Below, one piece after another: positions 1 through 6,727 of a stretch of 64,000 nucleotides of DNA. The DNA comes from Herbaspirillum sp. RV1423 (GTDB lineage: Bacteria > Pseudomonadota > Gammaproteobacteria > Burkholderiales > Burkholderiaceae_D). A program made the translations under genes and the position numbers. Positions within the stretch are counted from its first letter, which is position 1. Every line of letters starts with the position of its first letter. Location: contig NZ_CBXX010000007.1 of NCBI RefSeq assembly GCF_000577615.1, positions 1-64,000 of the forward strand. Direction: 5' to 3'. Below the pieces are notes generated by a model. The model was given only the letters and a program-made list of their open reading frames with translations, ran no database searches and was not told the DNA's origin.

Positions 1-42
1 CGTATCGTGCCATGCTTTTCATTAGTTCAGACGGATGCTTAT

Positions 43-66
43 GGCGGCTTCTGGCCGCTTGCTGAC
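43..66. repeat. Imperfect palindrome, copy 1 (diverged)
   Basis: This copy shares the CTTCTGGCCG centre with the three better copies at 627, 1008 and 1588, and its outer arms have drifted. It lies 8 nt beyond the stop codon of the minus-strand gene that ends at 74, the same relation to a gene end as the other copies. Confidence 0.5.
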
Positions 67-73
67 GTTCATG

Positions 74-592
74 TCAGCGGGCTTGTGGTTCAAAGATTTG
101 CCTGGACAATATAAGTAAGGGATAGAGACAAACCGTTCCGTCATATGCTCTATTTATCTTTTCGGTGTGCTCCATGCATTTCAACGCGGCATTCATTTTT
201 TCGAATCGTTCATAAAGCACTGTAGCTTCGCATCTAACACTATATGTTGACTGCCATATAGATGCTCCCATCGACAAAGCACCAGTTAAAGCACATTCTT
301 CGACATGATATTTTTTCCATGCCTCGTGAAATGATTCAAACGAAGAAAGAATGCGTTTATCCATTTCCGGCGCGGTTGTTTCATTAGAAATTAAAGACCA
401 TAGCCTTGAATAGGCCTCCTCTAGAAGCTGCGTATATTCTTCTCTATCAGCACTGGCGATTTGACCTGTACAAAGAGCGCCTTGCCCTAAAGGCCCATCA
501 CATCCGTCTTGCTCAGCCCAAACATTCGTATGTATGAGGAACAATGTGGAAAAAAGTAAGACTATGTAGCGACAAAGATTTTTTGTGTTCAT
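74..592 (-). CDS. Secreted LprI/DUF1311-like small protein
   Basis: This 172-aa protein opens with a clear Sec signal peptide: a short basic start, a hydrophobic stretch (residues about 9-24) and an Ala-containing cleavage region ending near VWA. The mature part has six cysteines, a helical middle and a WKKYHVEEC-like segment. That resembles the W-x-x-Y-R-x-x-C signature of DUF1311/LprI proteins, a family with periplasmic lysozyme inhibitors. The similarity is weaker than in the gene at 1056. It is the last of four head-to-tail minus-strand genes, each followed by a copy of the same palindrome. No strong ribosome binding site is visible. The family assignment is inferred from the cysteine/tryptophan pattern and could be wrong; the secreted nature is well supported. 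Confidence 0.5.
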   Translation of the reverse strand: MNTKNLCRYIVLLFSTLFLIHTNVWAEQDGCDGPLGQGALCTGQIASADREEYTQLLEEAYSRLWSLISNETTAPEMDKRILSSFESFHEAWKKYHVEECALTGALSMGASIWQSTYSVRCEATVLYERFEKMNAALKCMEHTEKINRAYDGTVCLYPLLILSRQIFEPQAR

Positions 593-626
593 TTTTCTTA
601 ATATGTATCGCTTAGTAATTGTAGAA

Positions 627-650
627 GTCCGCTTCTGGCCGGTTGCGGAC
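627..650. repeat. Imperfect palindrome, copy 2
   Basis: The copy runs GTCCGC, CTTCTGGCCGG, then TTGCGGAC, so the outer GTCCGC and GCGGAC arms can pair around a GGCC centre. It sits immediately after the stop codon of the membrane-protein gene that ends at 652. Confidence 0.65.
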
Positions 651-651
651 G

Positions 652-975
652 TCAGTTAGATTTGCGAATTATGAGTAGAGCAATCGCACTAACAAGGGAT
701 ACATTCGCGAGCACAGGTAAGTAGCAAGAGAGAAGAAATCCTAATGGTGCATCGTCATAAAAAACGGTAACTGGATTGATAGTTAACGGTTGGCCGGGCA
801 ATGCGCCATTTGGGAGGAATAGAAAATTCCAAATTGTTGAAAAAAGGAACGCGCAGAAAAACAGAACAGCAACACTCTTCAAACTATTTGACCACGACAG
901 CCAAGCTGCTCCTAGCCACAACACTGGAATAATCCAACCCGCAATTCGCCATAAAGAATAAGCAAAATGTTCCAT
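652..975 (-). CDS. Small integral membrane protein, unknown
   Basis: This 107-aa protein is mostly hydrophobic. Three to four transmembrane helices are likely: residues about 8-27, 33-53 and 79-103, with a short polar loop (NPVTVFYDDAP) between the second and third. I recognise no family. A GAAGGGG stretch upstream of the ATG may serve as ribosome binding site. It is the third gene in the minus-strand cassette-like series, and the palindrome copy at 627-650 follows its stop codon directly. Nothing in the sequence reveals a substrate or partner. Confidence 0.55.
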   Translation of the reverse strand: MEHFAYSLWRIAGWIIPVLWLGAAWLSWSNSLKSVAVLFFCAFLFSTIWNFLFLPNGALPGQPLTINPVTVFYDDAPLGFLLSCYLPVLANVSLVSAIALLIIRKSN

Positions 976-1007
976 CTTCAGAAACCCCTTCTTTTTGTTT
1001 GTTGTTA

Positions 1008-1031
1008 GTCCGTTATTGGCCGATTGCGGAC
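1008..1031. repeat. Imperfect palindrome, copy 3
   Basis: The copy has GTCCG and CGGAC arms around TTATTGGCCGATTG. It lies in the gap between the genes ending at 1056 and starting at 975 on the minus strand, 24 nt beyond the stop codon of the upstream gene. Confidence 0.65.
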
Positions 1032-1055
1032 GCCGAAAAGCAAGTAAAACGACTG

Positions 1056-1550
1056 TTACCTGGCTTCATCAGGCAATGGCCACGTCGTCTTTCGCTTATA
1101 TTTCTCGCCCAAATACACTGCGCCCCAATACATCAAATCGTTAATCCGCCGCCCTGTAAGGGCCAGCATGCAATCCAGGTAAAAACGACGTGTTAGTGTG
1201 CCATTCGAAATGGTCTCCGCGTTGCCATCGCACTCAGCTTTTCGATATGCAAGCCAGTTCTTTTGAGATTCGACTGCATTCATCTTTGCGCTTTGTATAT
1301 CTCTAGAGTCACAGCAATCTGGATTGTCCAACTCTCTCATAAGTAAATCGTAGACGGTGGTCATCTCTGAATTCAACTCATCTAACTGCATCCTCGAACA
1401 AGTATTGTCGTAATCTTCGTAGCGCGCTAGATAGTCCGGCTCTCCCGATTTGGAACAAGCAGCGATCGTCTCGTCCGAAAAAGCAAATGCCGAAGACATG
1501 GGAAAGAAAAAAATCAGAAAGAGCAATCTAGTCGCACATTTGAGTAGCAT
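1056..1550 (-). CDS. LprI/DUF1311 family secreted protein
   Basis: The 164-aa product has a Sec signal peptide (hydrophobic residues about 5-22, Ala-x-Ala cleavage near residue 24). It carries the DUF1311 hallmarks: an N-terminal cysteine-rich start, a central helix with LDELNSEM, and W-L-A-Y-R-K-A-E-C followed by the CMLALTGRRI-type C-terminal helix. Members of this family act in the periplasm; some bind and inhibit lysozyme, many have no known role. It is the second gene of the four-gene array and is followed by a palindrome copy (1008-1031). The ribosome binding site before the ATG is weak. Family membership is quite secure, specific function is not. Confidence 0.7.
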   Translation of the reverse strand: MLLKCATRLLFLIFFFPMSSAFAFSDETIAACSKSGEPDYLARYEDYDNTCSRMQLDELNSEMTTVYDLLMRELDNPDCCDSRDIQSAKMNAVESQKNWLAYRKAECDGNAETISNGTLTRRFYLDCMLALTGRRINDLMYWGAVYLGEKYKRKTTWPLPDEAR

Positions 1551-1587
1551 TTTGATCTTATCTTTGTGAGTGCTAAAAAATACAGAT

Positions 1588-1611
1588 GTCCGCTTCTGGC
1601 CGATAGCGGTC
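1588..1611. repeat. Imperfect palindrome, copy 4
   Basis: The copy reads GTCCGC, TTCTGGCCGATA, GCGGTC. It lies 13 nt past the stop codon of the gene that ends at 1625. Spacing between the four copies is 584, 381 and 580 nt, one gene per interval. Confidence 0.65.
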
Positions 1612-1624
1612 CTACTGAAACGTA

Positions 1625-2017
1625 TCAGTCAGTAGGATCTATTGCCTGTTGCAGGCTCGAAACAAGATGATTGGCATACCAGTCGGTTAAATTTTTAATC
1701 GCATCTTGCGCTGGAGCTTCTTCAGAAGCTCCGATTAACTCCGCACAAGCAGAAGCCATTGCAGTCAAAATCCGAGCTGACTCAGGAATATAAGGAAGAT
1801 TTACTCCTTTCTCGTGACGTTGCCGGATTATTTGATAACGAACAATTTCGGGGTACGTCCACGCGCTAACCATGAAATCGTGAAGGCTAACTTTCTGTCC
1901 GTTCACAACAGCATTGAGATTTCGGTGCTGTTCTGTGTAACCAAGCTTCTCAATTTTCTCGCAAGTATCAATTGCTGCATTCATCATTCTCCGAATCTGA
2001 TTCCAATCAGTTTTCAT
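1625..2017 (-). CDS. Hypothetical cytoplasmic protein, about 130 aa
   Basis: I chose the ATG at 2017 because ACAGGAGATAGC places a good AGGAGA ribosome binding site five bases upstream; a longer frame reading to 2062 has no such site. The product is helical and acidic, with no signal peptide or membrane segment and no motif I can name. It is the first gene of the minus-strand array and the only one with a strong ribosome binding site. The palindrome copy at 1588-1611 follows. Function unknown. Confidence 0.55.
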   Translation of the reverse strand: MKTDWNQIRRMMNAAIDTCEKIEKLGYTEQHRNLNAVVNGQKVSLHDFMVSAWTYPEIVRYQIIRQRHEKGVNLPYIPESARILTAMASACAELIGASEEAPAQDAIKNLTDWYANHLVSSLQQAIDPTD

Positions 2018-2384
2018 GCTATCTCCTGTAAACAGCTTTCGTATGGGAGTGGATACGGGCATTGCAAATACGTTTTACAAGGTGGCGGGCGAAGTCATTT
2101 TTGGTACAGGCAGTCATTGTGAATTTTGCGTACTATCATATTTAAAACCGACATACCCTTCGCCGAAGGGGAGATCATATCCTACGGTTCAGCGTCTACG
2201 CTACATGCGCGGCGACCTTCGACGTAGTACGGAACTCTCCCAGTCCTTCCAATCTAGTTCCTTGTACGTCGGCTTGATTACCCCTACCGTAACAACCGGG
2301 CTCAGAGCGGCATGCTTAGATGAAAGGTAGGGAAATTAGATGAACGGATCGATAATCACGCCGCATTGTTTTCTGAATGAGTCA
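2018..2384. other. Gene-free stretch upstream of the cassette-like array
   Basis: The frames here are short and carry no recognisable protein. It probably holds the promoter for the minus-strand array, but I cannot point to convincing -35 and -10 boxes. No integron integrase or attI-like site was seen. Confidence 0.4.
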
Positions 2385-2653
2385 GGTGAGACACCTCTGA
2401 GGCAACCGCATAAGATTGCCTGCCTCACCTAGAACCCAGATGGCTATTGGCATCCAGCTCGCTGAGGCAGGTGAGGCACCCGAATGTCGACATGCCGCCG
2501 CACTATATATACATGTACTGTATTTATATTTTTTCTTATGTTAGAACTTGAAATTGACCTGCCTCACCTGTCTCACTCATCGCAAAGCCAATAAGAAACA
2601 GGGTATTGACTGAGGCGGGTAAAATAATCGAGTTGCCTCAGAGGTGTCTCACC
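2385..2653. other. Candidate replication origin with iterons and 22-bp inverted repeat
   Basis: A perfect 22-bp inverted repeat (2385-2406 and 2632-2653) encloses about 225 bases. Inside, TGCCTCACCT occurs at 2421-2430 and 2560-2569, with its complement at 2469-2478. Related GAGGCGGGT and TGTCTCAC variants lie at 2571 and 2611. The centre, about 2500-2560, is strongly AT-rich (TATATATACATGT, TATTTATATTTTTT). Iterons beside an AT-rich segment near a P4-type helicase gene (3789-5234) resemble the origins of P4-like satellites and small plasmids. The structure is seen directly; the origin role is inference. Alternatively it is an operator region for the gene starting at 2677. Confidence 0.5.
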
Positions 2654-2676
2654 CGCCTCAGAAGAACAAGGAAAAA

Positions 2677-3381
2677 ATGGATCGCGCATACGAAAACACT
2701 TATATCGGCACATTTATATACACTCTCGGTTTTGTGCTTGGCACTCAACATACAGTCGGCAATCCTGTCCCGCCAATTTCGTTAAACCTATTTCAGCAGA
2801 CACCGGCAGACAAATGGATTGGCGATGTATTTGCGTCGCTGGGTGGGAAAAACTTCCTGATCGAATTTAAAAGAACAGAGGGAAAACTGGACGAGAAAGA
2901 GATAAAAAAATCTCATCGACTCGCTGAAGAAATATTCAAGTCAGATTTCTCTCATCTAAAAGAAATCTCGTTCATGAGCCATTTCCTAGCTTGCGGCTAT
3001 CTCAATGACCAAGGAAACGCAGGTCTGTTTGTTAAACCGTATTTGGGAGTAGCTGACTTAAACTGCCAACCCTTTGACGAAGGCACCTTCATTCGAGGAA
3101 TGCTGTCTGGCGTAGCAAAAATAGTTATAGGTGACAAAACGAAGAATATGCCGATTGGATATTCGGGTGAACAATTCCAAGATTATCTTCGCTTGTTGAA
3201 GCGGCTATTTGATGTTGGTAGCAGCTCAAGTAGCGGAGGAATTATTATGAATGTATCTGAAGATGGAAAAATAACCTACCTTGCTTCGGATAATATTTTT
3301 GACCTTACAAAAACACTTGAACATTACTATGAGAAGCAATTCCAAATCCGGCCCGCAAGAAGTCATGGGTTAAGCCGGTGA
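2677..3381 (+). CDS. Hypothetical protein with possible PD-(D/E)XK nuclease core
   Basis: The 234-aa frame starts at the ATG at 2677, preceded by AAGGA at good spacing. A GTG start at 2644 would overlap the inverted repeat and lacks a ribosome binding site. Near the N-terminus, ADKWIGD at residues 44-50 is followed by LIEFKR at 61-66. This D...E-x-K layout on a hydrophobic strand is typical of PD-(D/E)XK nucleases, but it is short and could be chance. A Ser-rich linker (SSSSSGG) near residue 195 separates a small C-terminal part. No signal peptide or membrane segment. It directly follows the candidate origin and faces the WYL/helicase operon. It may be an island defence or replication protein; function not established. 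Confidence 0.55.
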   Translation: MDRAYENTYIGTFIYTLGFVLGTQHTVGNPVPPISLNLFQQTPADKWIGDVFASLGGKNFLIEFKRTEGKLDEKEIKKSHRLAEEIFKSDFSHLKEISFMSHFLACGYLNDQGNAGLFVKPYLGVADLNCQPFDEGTFIRGMLSGVAKIVIGDKTKNMPIGYSGEQFQDYLRLLKRLFDVGSSSSSGGIIMNVSEDGKITYLASDNIFDLTKTLEHYYEKQFQIRPARSHGLSR

Positions 3382-3434
3382 TGATTAAGACACATAAAAT
3401 GCCGTGTCAAGCGGCATTATAGTATTGGTTTTCA

Positions 3435-3728
3435 TCAGTCAATAATGGCAATGGGGCGATCCCAATTTTTCAGATTTGAATTCAGACGGCTATCAGGAAA
3501 TTCGACTTCCGTAATTCGGAGATATGCAATCTCCGCCACGTCAAAACGCCGCCAACCCAACGGTTTGTCACTGTTACTTTTCCCCTCTACTTGATAGCCA
3601 AAAAGCTGGTAGTTCCCCTTACATACGCCGTAGACGTGCGGTTCAATTTTCCGATGGTGTCCGTCGTAATAAAAACTGATAACACGCTTTTCAAGAATTG
3701 CCTGGCAGATTAAATCCTCTTTTTCCAT
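3435..3728 (-). CDS. Stand-alone WYL-domain protein
   Basis: Nearly the whole 97-aa product matches the WYL fold pattern. An N-terminal helix leads to ISFYYDGHHRKIEPHVYG, then a strand ending LFGYQVEG, then GWRRFDVAEIAYLRI, which corresponds to the family's conserved R-x-F/x-L-x-x-I strand. WYL domains usually sit at the C-terminus of HTH regulators such as PafBC or the phage-defence regulators BrxR/CapW, where they sense ligands or nucleic acid. Here there is no DNA-binding domain. It is the last gene of a minus-strand run (5481 to 3435) with the SF3 helicase. It may modulate the helicase or bind ssDNA/nucleotides; that is inference. Confidence 0.65.
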   Translation of the reverse strand: MEKEDLICQAILEKRVISFYYDGHHRKIEPHVYGVCKGNYQLFGYQVEGKSNSDKPLGWRRFDVAEIAYLRITEVEFPDSRLNSNLKNWDRPIAIID

Positions 3729-3788
3729 GGTGATACTCCTTTTCTAGTTAGTTGTTTATATATTTCGTATTCGAGATACCTTTTCGAT

Positions 3789-5234
3789 TTAGTTACTGAC
3801 ATCAGTTGGTGCCGCGTCGAAAATCAAATTGACGTGACGCATTTGTTTTCCGTTCACACGCTTTTTCATTTCTTTCAATTGCGGAAATACAAGATAAATA
3901 CGTGACCAGAATTCTGATGTGCCGCAGGGCATATGCCCTTGTTCTTCGCAGTAATCCTGATAGGCTTTAAAGATGGAATTCTTAGCCTTCGTCTGGCCAT
4001 CTTTGCTGTAATTGATAAAGTAATCCTGCGAAAACATTAATACGGTATTACTGCTTTCACGTTGGTTTTGGGTATTCGCAGCGACAGATTCAGGAACGAT
4101 GAACCCTCCGTTTCTCAACAAGCGCTGAAGTCCATCCAAGCACCAATTGACAACGTGCTCCAATTCATCCTGGACAATTAAGTCATCAAGACGATCAATT
4201 TTCCTACTGCCATTGAACTGCACAGTCCAATCGATAATTTGAAGACGACGAAACACCCCGTCTGTTTCATCCTGAATACGTGGGAAGCGATTACAAGCCA
4301 CGATCCACTTAGCGGTGGGGCGATAAGTAAACTCATTCCGTCCTTTGTATTCCAACACTACTGGATCAGATGTAATACAAGCTTTTAATACCTGTTCATT
4401 GATGCCCGATTTTGGAGTCTCTGCTGACACCGCTAACGATGCGTCCATAATCGATGCCAATCCAAACTGTTCCATTTTATCGAGACGAATGGCGGCGGTT
4501 TTCTGATGCAACGTCTGCATGATTTTCAACAAAACGGATTTCCCATTACTCCCTTGTCCACACCATACTTGCGCAACTTGGAAACGAGTGTCACGCAGAA
4601 GCGTATATCCACAATATTGCTGCACCAATTCGCGAACCTTGGGGTCAGGGAGTGACGTATTCAAGAACTGAGAGAAATAGCTTGTCTCTGGCAATGACGG
4701 CGGTTGGTAAATTCCCATAGGCGCATTCAATTTAGCCCCGATCTGATACGTCATGCCATATGACCGATCAGTTGGCACTACCGTCAGATTGCCGTCATCA
4801 GCGATGATGACGTAACAATCCGTCATAGGAACAATATTGTCGGCGCCATTTGATGCAAGGATATTGGCATTGAACAAGCTCGACCGATGGCAATACGTAG
4901 CCAATCGAGCGGTGGCATTCTCGGGCGAAAAATACTCCAGCCACTTAAAAGCTTTTTGTTGCCCTTCATGTTCGCTGATTGCTTTCCAATAGCTCCCTTG
5001 CCATTGGTAGGGAATTACGTCCTCCCCACGTTTTGCAATTGCAAAATTTACGTCCGTTTCCACCATCCGAGCATATTGAAGTTCCAATGAAGGCCCCTTC
5101 TTTTTTACTTTAGAGCTCTGACTCAATTTTTCAATCACATCATCAGCTTTGACCTTACTCATGACTTCCATTGATTCGACCAGATCGTCCAAGTAGGTGT
5201 CTGGATTTACTTCATTGTTTAGTGTGTTTTCCAT
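3789..5234 (-). CDS. P4/D5-type SF3 helicase of a phage satellite or plasmid
   Basis: The ATG at 5234 has GAGGAGA eight bases upstream, giving 481 aa; the frame upstream of it has no good start. Residues 226-233 (GQGSNGKS) form the Walker A of SF3 helicases of the P4 alpha/D5 group. Walker B follows near 265-272, and the sensor segment CNRFPRIQDETDG-RR is at about 320-336. QYCGYTLL before the Walker A is a D5_N-type signature. The residues before it lack the zinc finger and catalytic acid cluster of a P4-type primase, so this looks like a helicase without a built-in primase. It probably unwinds the element's origin (candidate 2385-2653). It is 4 nt downstream of the 5239-5481 gene. Confidence 0.8.
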   Translation of the reverse strand: MENTLNNEVNPDTYLDDLVESMEVMSKVKADDVIEKLSQSSKVKKKGPSLELQYARMVETDVNFAIAKRGEDVIPYQWQGSYWKAISEHEGQQKAFKWLEYFSPENATARLATYCHRSSLFNANILASNGADNIVPMTDCYVIIADDGNLTVVPTDRSYGMTYQIGAKLNAPMGIYQPPSLPETSYFSQFLNTSLPDPKVRELVQQYCGYTLLRDTRFQVAQVWCGQGSNGKSVLLKIMQTLHQKTAAIRLDKMEQFGLASIMDASLAVSAETPKSGINEQVLKACITSDPVVLEYKGRNEFTYRPTAKWIVACNRFPRIQDETDGVFRRLQIIDWTVQFNGSRKIDRLDDLIVQDELEHVVNWCLDGLQRLLRNGGFIVPESVAANTQNQRESSNTVLMFSQDYFINYSKDGQTKAKNSIFKAYQDYCEEQGHMPCGTSEFWSRIYLVFPQLKEMKKRVNGKQMRHVNLIFDAAPTDVSN

Positions 5235-5238
5235 ATTA

Positions 5239-5481
5239 TTAATCTCCTCGGCATTTAATCCACGCGTCTGGATTCCACATCGCGTGATAGAGGTCGGCGT
5301 CATTCGCAATTTGATGCATCGTGGTAAGTTCAAATTCTGTCGTCACTCCTTCAACAAAATGCATATCCTCGATAGCGTCAATGGCACGCTTTTCGGCTTC
5401 CTCTTTGTTTTCAGCAGTCACCCCCATGGGGAGCTCCTCCGTACTGCCAGCTTCTATGTAAAAGACAATCCATTTCTTCAT
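5239..5481 (-). CDS. Small hypothetical protein, operon partner of the helicase
   Basis: The 80-aa protein starts at an ATG with GAAGGAA six bases upstream. It begins with a beta strand (KKWIVFYIEAG) followed by a helix rich in Glu/Lys (ENKEEAEKRAIDAIE), the alternating pattern of a small alpha/beta fold. It has no membrane segment. Its stop lies 4 nt before the helicase start, so the two are almost certainly co-transcribed. I recognise no family; a small accessory or regulatory protein of the element is plausible. Confidence 0.55.
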   Translation of the reverse strand: MKKWIVFYIEAGSTEELPMGVTAENKEEAEKRAIDAIEDMHFVEGVTTEFELTTMHQIANDADLYHAMWNPDAWIKCRGD

Positions 5482-5561
5482 TTCAGTTCCTTCGCGTTGA
5501 TTGTGTAATCACAATAGCGAAATCCAGGTTTTTTCTCGGCGCGAATTCTGAAATAGCTCAC

Positions 5562-5600
5562 ATTGACAAATAAAAAATTATCCTGGATTTATTTGTCAAT
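5562..5600. promoter_or_regulatory. 13-bp inverted repeat in divergent intergenic region
   Basis: ATTGACAAATAAA at 5562-5574 is repeated in perfect inverted orientation at 5588-5600, with a 13-nt spacer. A second nested pair, AATCCAGG (5521-5528) and CCTGGATT (5582-5589), overlaps it. Both arms contain TTGACA, a consensus -35 box, pointing in opposite directions. The site lies between the minus-strand helicase operon and the plus-strand gene at 5720. It is a likely operator or divergent promoter; no convincing -10 boxes were identified. Confidence 0.5.
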
Positions 5601-5719
5601 CATTGAGTGAAAGCAGTCCCTTTTTCATCTCCGCGTCTCCAGTGAAAAATGAATTTCACTTAAAATCGAGATCGACAGAAATCACTGCTTCAAGCGGATT
5701 GAGGAAAAACAGGACAGAT

Positions 5720-6688
5720 ATGACAGGAACGTCAAAAGAAGTTGGGCCACTAACAGCCTCAAGTCGCGGTCGGAGTACCCCGCTAATTAAACCTTCGGAG
5801 CTAGAAAGTCTTCGGGTTAAAACGTGGTTTGCAACTGCATTGGCAGATGCTGGTTTGCCTGATGGCAGTTCAAATAGCTTCCGCGCTTGGTTCGTAGGTA
5901 GCGATCAAGATTTACCCATACCTGCGGCGTTACTGCAGACAATGATTCACGAACATGGTGACCGTCTAGCGGATCTATACAAGGATTGCTTGAATGATAT
6001 TCGACGGCAGAACTACGAGACCGGACAACAATCGCCTAACGATTTGACGTTACAGTCTATGAATGCGCTTTTTCCTGGGACGCAGGGGGTGTATGAACAT
6101 GGTCCTAATGACGAACCATTGTGGATGGTACTAAGCGGTGACGCAAAAACTTGCGAAGATTATTTGCATGCACTAATGCCCCCGCCCAAAGGGCAATTTG
6201 GACTAAGTTTCGAGATGAAAATACAAGGGCTATTTGACGGATTGCTCGCGCCTCAGTGGCGAGTCAATCTAGATGCTGTCCCGATTGGTCAACAAGGATT
6301 TGGCCATCCCGTTTGGCTTAGTTACATTCACACCCGATTTGACGCGGCGCAGCCCCAGTACGACAGGCCCTCCGAGAACTCATCTCAATTACTTGAAATC
6401 GCGACGATTGATGATTTGATCATCGGTACAATTGCAGCGTGGTGGCTGGCTGTTCAACGCCAGGAGGGGCCTATTCTTCAGTTGGAATGGCTATTGATGG
6501 GCCTATGCCAAGGAGTCATTGGACAGGTTCTTAGCCCAGATATTCAGATGTATGTCGTGGCACTCGTGCGAGAACAGACTATAGCCATCGACAAGGTATT
6601 GAGTAAGGCAAACCATCCAACGCCAAATTTCGAACAGCGCTGGACGGCACGTGTCGATATTGCGCCCCAGTTAAATAAGGCTGAATAA
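5720..6688 (+). CDS. Hypothetical island protein, 322 aa
   Basis: The ATG at 5720 is preceded by AGGACAGAT, a plausible ribosome binding site; a TTG start at 5603 would give 361 aa but overlaps the inverted repeat. The protein is soluble, with about 25 polar, Ser/Thr-rich residues first, then a helical region. A hydrophobic helix around IGTIAAWWLAVQ and LLMGLCQGVIGQVL suggests a buried core or one membrane-associated segment. No known motif is seen. It converges on the caspase-family gene (end to end, 39 nt apart). Function unknown; probably island cargo. Confidence 0.5.
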   Translation: MTGTSKEVGPLTASSRGRSTPLIKPSELESLRVKTWFATALADAGLPDGSSNSFRAWFVGSDQDLPIPAALLQTMIHEHGDRLADLYKDCLNDIRRQNYETGQQSPNDLTLQSMNALFPGTQGVYEHGPNDEPLWMVLSGDAKTCEDYLHALMPPPKGQFGLSFEMKIQGLFDGLLAPQWRVNLDAVPIGQQGFGHPVWLSYIHTRFDAAQPQYDRPSENSSQLLEIATIDDLIIGTIAAWWLAVQRQEGPILQLEWLLMGLCQGVIGQVLSPDIQMYVVALVREQTIAIDKVLSKANHPTPNFEQRWTARVDIAPQLNKAE

Positions 6689-6727
6689 ATTAAACGGCTT
6701 TTTGTATCAATGACTGAAGCGGAATTT

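Noticed and set aside
43..1611. Classical integron attC sites
   Set aside because: Only the copy near 655 has an RYYYAAC match next to it, no GTTRRRY partner follows at the right place, and no intI or attI is present; I kept only the description of repeated palindromes.
2016..2330. 104-aa plus-strand frame upstream of the candidate origin
   Set aside because: It overlaps the ribosome binding site of the minus-strand gene and has no start signal or family pattern.
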